Positions 46,375-56,190 of a stretch of 64,000 bases of DNA are shown one piece after another. Under the pieces are notes generated by a model. It was not told the origin of the DNA. It made no database searches and was given only the letters and a program-made list of their open reading frames with translations. The position numbers and the translations under genes are program-made. Every line of letters begins with the position of its first letter. Position 1 is the stretch's first letter. Origin of the DNA: Elephas maximus indicus (taxonomy: Eukaryota > Chordata > Mammalia > Proboscidea > Elephantidae); the NCBI RefSeq assembly GCF_024166365.1, contig NC_064837.1, positions 75,511,553 to 75,575,552 on the forward strand, given 5' to 3'.

Positions 46375-47675
46375 CTAGCAAGTCCAAAATCCACAGGGTA
46401 GGCTTGTAGACTGGAAACTCAGGCCAGATTTGATGTTGCAGTGTTGTTTGAAATCTGTAGAGCAGGCCAAGAGGCTGGAAACTGAGGCAGGAGGTAACAC
46501 TGCAGTCTGGGGACAGAATTTCTCCTGAGAGACCTCAGTGTTTGCTCTTAAGGCGTTTCACCTGGGTAGATGAGACCCACCCGTATAACCGAGGGTAATC
46601 TTCTTTACTTAAAGTCACCTGACTGTAGAAGTTAACCACATCTGCAAAATACCTTCACAACAACACTTGGATTAGTGTTTGATTATTTAAATTGCTGGGC
46701 ACCATAGCCTTGGCAAGTTAACACGTAAAACTAACCAAAGCCCTTTTGACCCCAAAGTAACTGAACTGTCATACTGTGTTTTGGGCTCTTGAGCTTTGAC
46801 GATACTGATGAAGAATAATTACTCTTCTCCTTTCTGGAGCCTAAGAAACAGACCCAGCCTAAATACGTGTGTGTATGTATGTATTTTTGTGTGTTTATGG
46901 ACATGTATTGTGTGCATACAATTAGATAAAATTTATAAACAAATTATCTTAAGAACTGTGTATTCAGTAAGTATTTGATTACTGGCCACTAACATGGCTG
47001 GACTGAATTAGGTGTTATCTAGCATATAGATTAAATATTTTCTGCTCTCAAACAATTTTTATTCTGCATCCTATTCTTATATCTAACGCTGCATCCTTTA
47101 AATTGTGCTTCCCCTTCACATCTCCATCTAACCATTCTTTGTGTCCTAAATTATTTCTTCAATTTCTCCTGCATGCCACCCACTTATAACTTTTTTTCCC
47201 TCTCAAATTGCTGATCCAGTGTTGAAGTTTAGAGGAACAGAAACAAAATTGATTCACAGAGATACGTAAATTTCTTTTGGTTCTTTATGGGCTTGGAAGT
47301 ACTTCGATATAAAAGAGCAAGCATATCGGGAAAGACTCAGTGGGCAATGCTGTGGTAACAACTCACTGATCTCAGAAGCCCAACACTTTCCAAGGCAGTT
47401 GTCCACCATGCGGTGACTCAGTGACTCAAGCTGTTGATTTGTGTTTCTGCCATCTCAACATGGCAGAGGAAGAGATTAGAGATTGTGCAGAGCTTCCTTC
47501 TCACTGCCTCAGCCCGAACCTGTTGCATATTAATGTTTTTGTCCACATTTCTTTGGCTGGAACCAGTCATGTGCCTCTGATTGCAAGGGGGACGGAAAGT
47601 ACAGTCTTTGGCATGCCAGGGAGGGGGCAGGGCCTGATATTGTGAGCATTAGAAATGCCTACACTGGAAAGAGGT
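46375..47675. other. Intron 1; old repeat then unique DNA
   Basis: Bases 46380-46740 look like an old interspersed repeat (ggtaggcttgtagactggaaactc ... ccttggcaagttaacacgtaaaac). The family is not assigned. From 46745 to 47675 nothing is recognised. Confidence 0.4.
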
Positions 47676-48230
47676 TATTATTGTTGTCACTTGCTGTCGA
47701 ATTAATCCCAGCTTGTGACAGCCCCATGTGTTGTAGGGTAGAAGTGTGCCCCATAGGGTTTTCTTGGCGGTAATCTTTTTATTGTACTTTAGACGAAGGG
47801 TTACAGAACAAGCTAGTTTCTCATCAGACAGTACACACATTGTTCCATGACATTGGTTAACCCCACGACATGTCAGCACTGTCCCTTCTCAACCCTGGGT
47901 TCCCTGTTAGCAGCTTTCCTCTTCCCTCCTGCCTTCCAGTCCCTGTCCCAGGGCTGATGTGCCCCTTTAGTCTTGTTTCATTCCATGGGCCTGTTCGATC
48001 TTTGGCTGAAGGGTGAGCCTCAGGAGTGACCTCATTATGGAGCTGAAAGGGTGTCTGGGGGCCATACTCTCAGGGTTTCTCCAGTCTCTGTCGGGCCAGT
48101 CTTGGCTGTAATCTTTCTTAATGGAAGCAGATTGCCTGGTCTTTTCTTTCATTGTGCCAACGGGCACTTTTGAATCGCCAGCCTTTAGGCTAGCAGGTGA
48201 GTGTAAACTGTCTCTGCCACCTAGGAACCT
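47676..48230 (-). mobile_element. Older-form AfroSINE split by an L1
   Basis: The tail half is at 47676-47778 and the head half at 48100-48230 (ggaagcagattgcctggtc, ctgccacctaggaacc). Removing the L1 restores a continuous reverse SINE with ggctgtaatctttc across the join. Confidence 0.9.
47779..48099 (-). mobile_element. L1 3'UTR insertion in a SINE
   Basis: This 321-bp 5'-truncated L1 consists only of 3'UTR (ttattgtactttagacgaagggttacag ... tctgtcgggccag). A 17-bp duplication flanks it, tcttggcggtaatcttt and tcttggctgtaatcttt (47762-47778 and 48100-48116), with one mismatch. Confidence 0.95.
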
Positions 48231-49476
48231 TAGGAGGCAAGTTAACCTAAGTAAATCTGGACTTGGCTATACTTAGATAGTTGTCAGGTATGGGCAGAAA
48301 CTGTGAGATGGGCTATTATGTCTGGGTGTAGCCTAAAATTAACTTACTGTTTTCTGATTTCTAGAAGCTTTTTATTCTCATCCTGCTGAAATCATAGGTT
48401 CTCTAAAGCTGCATTTTTCATTCTTGCCGCCAGTGGGCTTCTTTGGGAGTGAGCGGGTGGCCAGGGCAGAGGCTTGGCTGGGACTGTCCTGTGTATGTAT
48501 GGTTTTTTTAATGAGTGTGAGGGTAATTTCTTCTGCATTAGTTCCCTGTTGTGGTCTGTGGCAGAGATGGGAGAGGAAGAGTAGATTGAGTGGAAGAGGG
48601 TTATGAGGAAGAAATGAGGAACCACAGTGGTTAAGAAGAACCTTGTCAATGAAGAAGTGTTTATCGAGCACCTGCTTTGTGCCAGGCACTGATTTTGGCA
48701 GTGGGGATGAGGCTGCAGTAATAAAGAACACTCTATCTTTGCACTCATGGAACTTAGGTTCTAGTGGGTCAAGATAGAAAGCAAACATGTGAACATAAAG
48801 ATGATATCAGATAGTGATCAGGGCTTCGAGGAATAAAAAATAAGGTCATTTGGGAAGAGTGACTCCAGATGCTGCTTCAGACATGGTAGTCCGAGAAGGT
48901 CACACTGAGGCAATATCATTTGAGCTGAGACCTGGATGGCACGAAGCAGGCCATCGAACGTGTTTAACAGAAGAGTACAGCAAGTATGAAGGCCCTGAGG
49001 CCAAGTCGTACTTGGTCTATTTGAAGGACCAGAAGTAAGCCCAGAGTACAGTGAATAGGGGTGAAAATAGAAGTTGTTAGATAATGGTTGCTGGGAACAG
49101 ATCATGTAGGACTTAACCTTGTAGATGATGATAAGAAGTCTGGATTTAGGAAGATGGTAGGCTGCTGGGTTGAGAAGATAGGTCTGTAAAGGCATTATTT
49201 TTATTTGTTTTGTTCCTTATTATATCTCAATGTCTAAAACAGTTCAGAGTCTGTAGTCATTAAATACTTGCTGAATGAATGCATGCAGTATTGGGGCAAG
49301 AGCAATTGAAGGCTATTGCAGGAATCAAGTGAGAGATAGGGGTGGCTTAACTGCGATTTTCTTAGTAGACATGAAGCCACATATTTAGAATTGGGGGATA
49401 GAATTTCCAGGACATACCGACTGAATGTGGAATGTGGAAAAGAATTGAGGAAGACACCCTGCTTTTGACCATAGCA
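48231..49476 (+). other. Intron 1; ancient medium-reiterated repeat
   Basis: Bases 48640-49195 carry a characteristic old mammalian repeat: gagcacctgctttgtgccaggcactg, tgcactcatggaacttaggttctag, gaggcaatatcatttgagctgagacc, gaaggccctgaggccaag, gatcatgtaggacttaacc. I do not assign the family. The flanks are unassigned. No exon. Confidence 0.5.
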
Positions 49477-49600
49477 ATTGTCTGAAGGCTGTTGGCAGTG
49501 GTGGAGAGTGAATTTATTAAAGGCATAAGTGTGCGATAATTGTCTGAAGGCTGTTGGCAGTGGTGGATAGTGAATTTATTAAAGGCATAAGTGTGCTATA
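49477..49600 (+). repeat. 62-bp tandem duplication
   Basis: Two head-to-tail copies (49477-49538 and 49539-49600) starting attgtctgaagg, differing at only two positions by eye. They abut the SINE at 49602. Recent local duplication. Confidence 0.93.
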
Positions 49601-49601
49601 G

Positions 49602-49826
49602 TGGTGGGAAGTCTCTGGGTGGTGCAGTGGTTATTAACGCACTTGGTTGCTAACCTAAAGGCTGGTGATGTGAGCCCACCCAGAGCTGCCTTGGAAGAAG
49701 GGCCTGGTGATTTGGTGCCAAGAAAACCAGCCACTGAAAACTGATTGCAGTACAGTTCTGCTGACACACATGGGGTTGCCATGAGTCAAAACTGACTTGA
49801 TGGCCCCTGGCTTGGCAGTTTTTTGT
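49602..49826 (+). mobile_element. AfroSINE, older form
   Basis: Forward older-form copy: aagtctctgggtggtgcagtggttattaacgc, gagcccacccagagctgcc, agggcctggtgatttggtgccaagaaaaccagcc, cacacatggggttgccatgagtc. The flanking gtgctatagtgg and gtgcatagtgg (about 49595 and 49830) suggest a duplication. Confidence 0.87.
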
Positions 49827-49879
49827 GAGTGCATAGTGGGCCACTTTTTTTTTTTTCTTTTCTGGTTCAGAACAGCTTT

Positions 49880-50632
49880 ATTTTTTTTTTAATTGTGCTT
49901 TATTTATTTGGGTTTATTTATTTTTATTGTACTTTGGATGAAGGTTTACAGAAGAAACTAATTTCTCATTAAACAGTTAGTAAACATATGGTTTTATGAT
50001 ATTGGTTAACAACCCCAGGACATGTCAACACTTTATCTTCTCGACCCTGGGTTCCCTATTACCAGCTTTCCTGTCCCCTCCTGCCTTCTAGTCCTTGCCC
50101 CTGGGCTAGTGTGCCTCTTAGTCTCATTTTATTTTATGGGCCTGTCTAATCTTTGGCTGAAGGGTGAGCCTCAGGAGTGGCTTCATTACTGAACTAGAAG
50201 TGTGTCCGGGGGCTATTCTCTTGAGGTTTCTCCGGTGTCTGTCAAGCCAGCATGTCTGGTCTTTTTTTGTGAATTAGAATTTTCTACATTTTCTCCAGCT
50301 CTGTCTGGGACCCTCTATTTTGATCCCTGTCAGAGCGGTCATTTGTGGTAGCCAGGCACCATCTAGCTGTACTATACTAAGTCTAGTGGAGGCCGTGGTA
50401 GATGCGGTCCATTAGTCCTTTGGACTAATCTTTCCCTTGTATCTTTAGTTTTCTTCATTCTTCCTTGCTCTCGAAGGGGTGAGAACAGTGGAGTATCCTA
50501 GATGGCTGCTTAAAGGCTTTTAAGACCCCAGAAGCTACTCACCAAAGTAGAATGGAGAACATTTTCTTTATAAACTATGTTATGCCAATTAAGGTAGGTG
50601 TTCCTCGAGACCGTGGTCCCCACAGCCCTCAG
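49880..50632 (-). mobile_element. L1 3'UTR, nearly complete
   Basis: Reverse copy of the lineage-specific L1 3'UTR, with a T/A-rich poly(A) side at 49880-49925 and sequence through tttaagaccccagaagctactcacc to tggtccccacagccctc. Truncated before ORF2. Confidence 0.9.
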
Positions 50633-51018
50633 TGGTTTGGCAGTTTTTTGAATGGTAGTGGCAAGATTGCAAATAATAGTCGCACCTAAGAGTGGATTGG
50701 GTAATGGTGCTAATGTTCTTGTTCTCCTGCTCCGTGTGTTTCTGCGTAACCTGACTCGGGGAAGATCTTTTCAAATACAATTCTGTGATTTTGTTAGCTT
50801 ATACTCAGTTAAGAGTATATGCAGCACTGACTTGAACTCGAGACAAAAGGCTTAGTAGTTGCCAGTTAGATTTGGCACTGCTGTTTTTGTAAACTGCAGA
50901 GGTCAAGACCCATGAACTACGGAGTCAAAGTTTTGTTTATTTCTTTTATTCCGTAAGTCAGAATTGACTCGATGATAACGGTTTTGATTTTTTGATGTTT
51001 ACTACTACGTTCTTTCAC
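50633..51018 (+). other. Intron 1; SINE tail fragment at 50951-50995
   Basis: Mostly unassigned. Bases 50951-50995 (ccgtaagtcagaattgactcgatgataacgg) are the isolated 3' tail of a forward AfroSINE, without body or clear duplication. Confidence 0.55.
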
Positions 51019-51315
51019 CTAAAGTATCCTCACATTGCCGTTAAGAGCATAGGTGAAAATGTTTCCCCAGTACCACACTGCCTTAATCATCCTGGCGTTA
51101 GGATAAGCCTTGATATCTGATAGGGAAAGCCACCCCAACACAATGTTCTTTTTTTTCCTCTCTCCCCCAAATGTTGTAGCTCTTCCTGGCTTTTTGCTTT
51201 TCCATATAAATTTGAAAAATGGCTTGTCCATTTTCCAAGGAGGAGGAAAAAACCTGTAGGGAGTTTGATTGGAGATACATAAAGTCTATACTTGATTGAC
51301 GAGCGAATTGACATC

Positions 51316-51858
51316 TGTCTTAGTTATCTAGTGCTGTCGTAACAAAAAATATTACAGGTGGGTAAGCAACCAACCAACCAACCCATTGCTGTCGAGTCGA
51401 TTCTGACTTACAGCGACCCTGTAGGACAGTGAAGAACTGCCCCATAGGGTTTCAGGAAGTGCCTGGTGGATTCAAACGCTGACCTTTTGGTTAGCAGCCA
51501 TAGCTCTTAAACACTGTGCCACCAGGGTTTCCACAAGTGGATGGGGTGCCTTTAAAGAAGGGGAATTTATTTTCTCACAGTTCAGGAGGTTAGAAGTTCG
51601 AATTCAGGATGTGGCTCAAGTAGTTCCTTACTTGTCAATAGTTCCTTGGCCATTCCTAGAGTCTGTCTTCCCTCTGCATGCCTCTGTCTAATCTGCTTTT
51701 TATAACTTAGAAGTGATTAGGTTTAGGACCTACCCTACAAGGGTGTGACCTCATTAACATAAAAGAAAAACCCTTATTTCCAACAGGATTACAGGCACAG
51801 GTTACAAGGGTTAGGATTTCAATACGTATTTTGAGAGGACACAATTGAATCCATAGCA
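51316..51858 (-). mobile_element. MaLR (MST/MLT1-type) solo LTR
   Basis: Antisense LTR beginning TG (tgtcttagttatctagtgctg) and ending CA (gaatccatagca), with ctcacagttcaggaggttagaagttcg and gtgacctcattaacat typical of ERVL-MaLR LTRs. A 5-bp duplication acatc flanks it (51311-51315 and 51859-51863). About 370 bp remain once the inserted SINE is removed. No internal coding region is present. Confidence 0.88.
51362..51532 (-). mobile_element. AfroSINE inside the MaLR LTR
   Basis: Full-length reverse copy with an (aacc)n tail and a ccaccagggtttcc head. Direct repeats acaggtgg and acaagtgg (51354-51361 and 51533-51540) flank it. Confidence 0.94.
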
Positions 51859-51890
51859 ACATCTCTACCATTTTTTAAATCTGTCCATTA

Positions 51891-51940
51891 AAATGGGATC
51901 TTGCTCAATATAAAAAAAAAATGGGATCTTGCTCAATATA
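51891..51940 (+). repeat. Short tandem duplication
   Basis: The 22-base unit beginning aaatgggatcttgctc occurs at 51891 and again at 51919, identical, separated by an A-tract (period 28). Confidence 0.9.
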
Positions 51941-52399
51941 GGTTTCCTTTAATGTGTCTCAGTAAAGTTTAATTTTTTCCATAATGGTGCACATCTTTCC
52001 TAGATTTATTTCCAGGTACATTATTTCAGATGTTAGTTTAAATGGTTTCTCTCTCTCTCTCTTTTTTTTTTTAAGTATGTTTTAAATATTTCTTGCTCGT
52101 ATATAGAAATGTTGTTGTTGATATACATTGATCTTATATCTAACAATTTGCTATATTTTCATGTTAATTCTTTAACTTACCTGCAAGAGCTTTTCGACTG
52201 ACTCAGTACTCAGTCATCAACTACATGTTATGGTTTTGTAGCTTCCTTTCTAATCCTTATACCTCCCCTAGCGCCCACCCATCCCCTTTAGCTTACAGTA
52301 ATGGCTAGGGCCTTCTGCACAATGTTAACAGAGGTTATGACTCTGTTACAGCCTGCAATGCCCTTCTTCATCTGGCCATTACTGCCATTACTCTCTGCC

Positions 52400-53395
52400 C
52401 TCATCTCCAGCTCCTTTCTTCTTGGTTCACTCTGAATTAGCCATGCTAGCCTCCTTGGGTTCTCTGACCATACAAGGCACATGCCAACCTCAGGGTCCTT
52501 ACATTTGCTGGTCACTAGGCTGGAGTGTGCCTCCCCCAGATTCTTGCCTGGCTCTCTTCCTCACTTCCTTTGGTCTTTATTCAAATATCACCTTTCCAGT
52601 GAGGCCTTCCCTAGTTGCCCTAATTTTTTTTTTTTTTTGCTTTTTTAAACAACTTTATAGCCGCATGTTTTACATACGATATGATTTTCCCATTTCAAGT
52701 GTACACTTCAGTAATTTTTATTAAATTTGCTAAGTTGTGAAACCATTACTATAATCGGTTTTAGAACATTTTAGACACCCTAATAATATCCCTGTGCCCC
52801 ATTTACTTTCAATCACTGTTCTCACTCCTGTCCCAGGTGAGCCGCTAATCTATTATCTGTCCATAAATTGCCTATTCTGGACACGTTATATAAATGGAAT
52901 CATAATATGTGGTTTCTTGTGTTCGCTTTTTTAACTTAGCATGTTTTTGAAATTCATTCATATTATAGCATGAATCAGTATCTCATTCCTATTTATGGCT
53001 GAATGACAGTCCACTGTGTGGATATTTGCCACATTTTGTTTTTCCATTTATAAGTTGATGGATATTTGGGCTGTTTCCAACTTTTGGCTATTATGGGAAG
53101 TCATAGCTCCCATATCTTGAAGAATAACCTTTCCTCTCCAGCAGCACACTTTCTGTCCTTCCCTGCTTTATTTTTCTCATTATTTGCCAATATCCAGCGT
53201 ATTATACATTCTCCTTATTTATCTTGTTTGTTATTTGTCTCCTTCACTAGAATCCAAGCTCCATAAAGACACATTTTTGTCTCAAGTTGATCACTATTGT
53301 GTCTTTAGGTCCTAGAACTGTGCCTGGCATATAAAATACATAGTGGGCAATAAATAAACATTTGCTGAATTAATAAAGGAATTAATGAGTGAATG
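52400..53395 (+). mobile_element. L2 LINE 3' end, interrupted by an L1
   Basis: The sequence ttccaggcttttattcaaatatcacc-like text at 52570-52622 (ctttattcaaatatcacctttcc, gtgaggccttccctag) continues at 53110-53395 (gctttatttttctcattatttgcc, agaatccaagctccataaag, ctgtgcctggcatataaaatac, aataaacatttgctgaa). This is the L2 3' end. The L1 at 52623-53108 separates the halves. Confidence 0.75.
52623..53108 (-). mobile_element. Old L1 3' fragment inserted in L2
   Basis: Starts at a T-tract (52624-52638). L1M-type antisense text follows (gattttcccatttcaagtgtacac, ccatttataagttgatgg). 5'-truncated near 53096-53108. No open frame. Confidence 0.75.
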
Positions 53396-53994
53396 AATTA
53401 GGTATTAAACATAAAATCAACTATTTTATGATTTAAGTAGTTTGATGTTAGATTCTGGAATATTTTCAACCTCTTCTATAATAATTTACCATGTTTCAGG
53501 GTACCTTCCAGAGACTTCTGATAGTTGTGAAATTTTTGTTGTTAGTGGCTTTTTTTAGGAAGAAGGACCTGGCGATCTGCTTCCAAAAATCAGCCAGTGA
53601 AAACTCTGTGGCTCACAACAGTCCCATCCACAGCCAACCATGGGGATGGTACAGGACCAAATAGCGTTTTGTTCCATTGTACATGAAGTCACTAAGTGAC
53701 TTTTTACTCATGTATTGTCAGTGCTGTAATTACTGTGGCGCTAGAGGTCTGGCCATGATGTCACATGCTGTATCAACATGGTGACCTACCTGGACAAGGG
53801 AGCATGTCAGAAAGCACAGGACTCCAAAGGCTGTCCTGTGAAGAGTGTTAGTCTCTAGCAGAAATCCACATTTTGGGGACATTTCTCTTCTGTCTATATA
53901 TTATGAACGGATAGAGGAGGTCTTTTGATGAGGTGGCATTTGAATAAAATAGCTTATTTCATTGATACTTAGTTACTCTGTATTTTGGATTCTC
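53396..53994 (+). other. Intron 1; RTE-tailed SINE remnant at 53567-53700
   Basis: Bases 53567-53700 (aagaaggacctggcgatctgc, atcagccagtgaaaactctg, ggggatggtacaggacc, ttgttccattgtacatg) are an older SINE with a longer share of RTE 3' sequence than the common AfroSINE. The remainder is unassigned. Confidence 0.6.
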
Positions 53995-54004
53995 TGTCTT
54001 GTTT

Positions 54005-54151
54005 GGCAGTTAAGAGCTTGGCTGCTAACCAAAAGGTCAGCAGTTCGAATCCGCCAGCTGCTACTTGGAAATCCTATGGGGCGGTTTCTACTCTGTCCTA
54101 TAAGGTCGCTGTGAGTCAGAATCAACGTGACGGCAGTGGGTTTGGTGGTTT
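54005..54151 (+). mobile_element. AfroSINE just upstream of BPNT2 exon 2
   Basis: Forward copy with the first bases missing (starts ggcagttaagagcttggctgc), B box gttcgaatcc intact. A perfect 10-bp duplication tgtcttgttt flanks it (53995-54004 and 54152-54161). It ends 230 bp before the exon 2 acceptor. Confidence 0.95.
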
Positions 54152-54381
54152 TGTCTTGTTTAGCCAACAAGTGAGTATTAGATTGAGCAGTATTTGAAGA
54201 CAAGATGTTGCTGAAGTTTCTTTTGTAATATAGCTTCATTTTGCAAAAACAATGCCTCAAACAAAAAATAAGGATTTGCCTCTTTACAATTTGTGATTTT
54301 ATCTGAGATATTTCTTTTGTGTTTTCTCAGGTGGTAATTTCTTCCTTATTTTTTAATTTTCTAACTCCGTTTCTGATGCAG

Positions 54382-54544
54382 ATAAATACTGAGGAACATG
54401 TGGATGCAGCTGATCAGGAGGTTATCTTATGGGATCATAATATTCCTGAGGATATCCTGAGGGAAATAACTACTCCTAAAGAGGTTCCAGCAGAAAGCGT
54501 TACCGTCTGGATTGACCCACTTGATGCCACACAGGAGTATACAG
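54382..54544 (+). CDS. BPNT2: BPNT2 exon 2: metal-binding core of PAP phosphatase
   Basis: Encodes residues 129-182 plus the first base of codon 183. The acceptor is a pyrimidine-rich tract ending gatgcag at 54381; the donor is ACAG/GTAATT. It begins [13 protein letters not shown], where Glu132 matches a family metal ligand (Glu133 in human numbering). It contains [13 protein letters not shown], the DPxDxT signature of lithium-sensitive magnesium-dependent phosphatases, with Asp173 and Asp176 as metal ligands and Thr178. All expected residues are present, so no sign of decay. Mutations at the equivalent human Asp177 and Thr183 are known to cause a chondrodysplasia with joint dislocations. Phase 0 entry and phase 1 exit fit exons 1 and 3. 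Confidence 0.97.
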
Positions 54545-55222
54545 GTAATTTAAAGCACTGATCTCAAACTTTAGATTGCCATTGAATTTTGGAAAACTAG
54601 ACTCCTCTCCTGCCCGCCCCCGCCCCCGCCCCACCCCATGCAGGTGGCATATACATGAAGGTAGATATTTTGCAAATCCGAAACAACTTTTCCAATTAGA
54701 TTTTAAGACAGCTGAATTAATGCACCGGGATATGAGACATCGGACTGGATCAATGATTATCAGCCTCCTCTACACCCCCAATCCACTGTATTATAGCCCA
54801 CTCCTTTCAGTGACAGTGGCTCCCTCTGTCGCCGATTGTTTCTTCAGGGAAGGGAAGTTTTCAACAATAACCTTAAGGTGGTTTCCATTGAACACCCATT
54901 TACTCAGGAAATTTATTTAGCCAGAATACGGTATTTACTTGCGATGTTAAGAGTTTAGATTTTATTGCATATGCATTTGACCTTGGAATTCAAAATAGTC
55001 AATTCCTAGGTACCCAGAAAGCAAGTGAGTAGCAAAACCAAATTACTGTCCTCACTGCTTGTCTTAAGCTGGCTCTCATCAGTGGACTCTCATCAGTGCT
55101 TGAGGGGACTCTTGGCTAAATTTCATCTAAATAAGTTTTGATAAAACAAAGTGTACCATTGTAACCTGAATTTGTAGTTTGTTACTCTGACAGTTGTGTG
55201 ATATTTTTGTTTTTGTTCTCAG
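54545..55222. other. BPNT2 intron 2, 678 bp
   Basis: No transposon is recognised. A C-rich run (cccgcccccgcccccgcccc) lies at about 54615-54636. The acceptor tract is ttttgtttttgttctcag. Confidence 0.7.
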
Positions 55223-55318
55223 AGGATCTTCGACAGTATGTCACTACTATGGTGTGTGTGGCTGTAAATGGCAAACCTGTGCTAGGAGTGATACATAAGC
55301 CATTTTCTGAGTATACAG
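55223..55318 (+). CDS. BPNT2: BPNT2 exon 3: PAP phosphatase, central part
   Basis: Completes codon 183 (Glu, split G/AG) and encodes residues up to 214 plus one base: [19 protein letters not shown], then [13 protein letters not shown]. These residues form the beta-sheet core and the G-VIHKP segment conserved in the family. It is bounded by ttctcag on the left and ACAG/GTATGA on the right; length is 96 bp, phase 1 to phase 1. The protein is therefore incomplete here: the human protein has about 359 residues and five exons, so roughly the last 145 residues lie past the window. Confidence 0.97.
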
Positions 55319-56190
55319 GTATGAAATATCCTAGAACTTAGAAAAGTTAAAGTTATTGAACCATTTGTCTATAGTGCTTAGCATCATGTGGGAATCTCAA
55401 CTGTAACTAAGTAATTGTTAAAGTCAGACCGCTACCTGACCTCACCTATTGCCTGGATACAGTGAGGGTTTTAATATTGGTCCTGATGATAGATGACAAA
55501 GCAGGGCTTTCAAAACTTTCTTTAGGGAATAGAAACTGTGTTGAAGATGAGAGCCTCTCATTGTGGTGGGGGATACATGTGGGTACAGACTGTGCAACAG
55601 CCAAGGTCGTCTCCTTTTCTCTCATGCTGTTGCTGGGGTTGAGGTTTAAGGCTGTTATACCTTGTATTCTGTGTGGATCCTGAGGTCCACCATGCAATTG
55701 CCCTAGACAAATCAGCTGTCATATCAGACATTGTGGTGGTCGAGGGCATTGCCAACATCAGCATTAAAAGTGGAAGAGTTGGTGTCACTGGAATTCTCAA
55801 GAGTCAAGCTTGTTCCTTTGTAGCCCAGGATGTTCTTCAGAGCTCCTAAGGGTCCTTGCTTCCCCAACTTGTTGATAACAGATCAGATCCATGATAGTCA
55901 TGCTGGGAGTGGAGTAGGGAAGGCCATGCCGAAGAGCTTCCCATTTAGCTCAGGAGTGACCTTGCCCATAGCCTTCCTTGCCAGTACAGGGACTGCATTT
56001 TGGCAGCACCACAGCGATTACACTGCAACTGGATGGGAGGGTTAGCCATGGTCTCTGGGTGGCATGATGGTGTGGACTGTGGCCGTGAGTCCACAATGAC
56101 ACCATGAGTTGTGATGGCGGAGGGGGGGAAGCAAACAATGATAATAGCCGTATTGCTGACAGTTTTCAGAGAACTATCATACTTTTCATT

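Larger units (their letters stand above)
51019..52330 (-). mobile_element. Old L1 ORF2 fragment, interrupted by an LTR
   Basis: Minus frame 51231-51019 reads as the L1 ORF2 C-terminal region (FFKFIWKSKKPGRA). The element continues beyond the LTR at about 51864-52200 with L1-type antisense text (ctagatttatttccaggtac, ctcgtatatagaaatg). The sequence is continuous across the LTR insertion site (gaattgacatc/tctacca). The right boundary is approximate. Confidence 0.75.

Noticed and set aside
49812-50650. 14-bp direct repeat ttggcagttttttg (49812-49825 and 50637-50650) as the duplication of the L1 at 49880
   Set aside because: The left copy lies in the SINE tail about 60 bp from the L1 poly(A) side, with unexplained sequence between; this may be coincidence.
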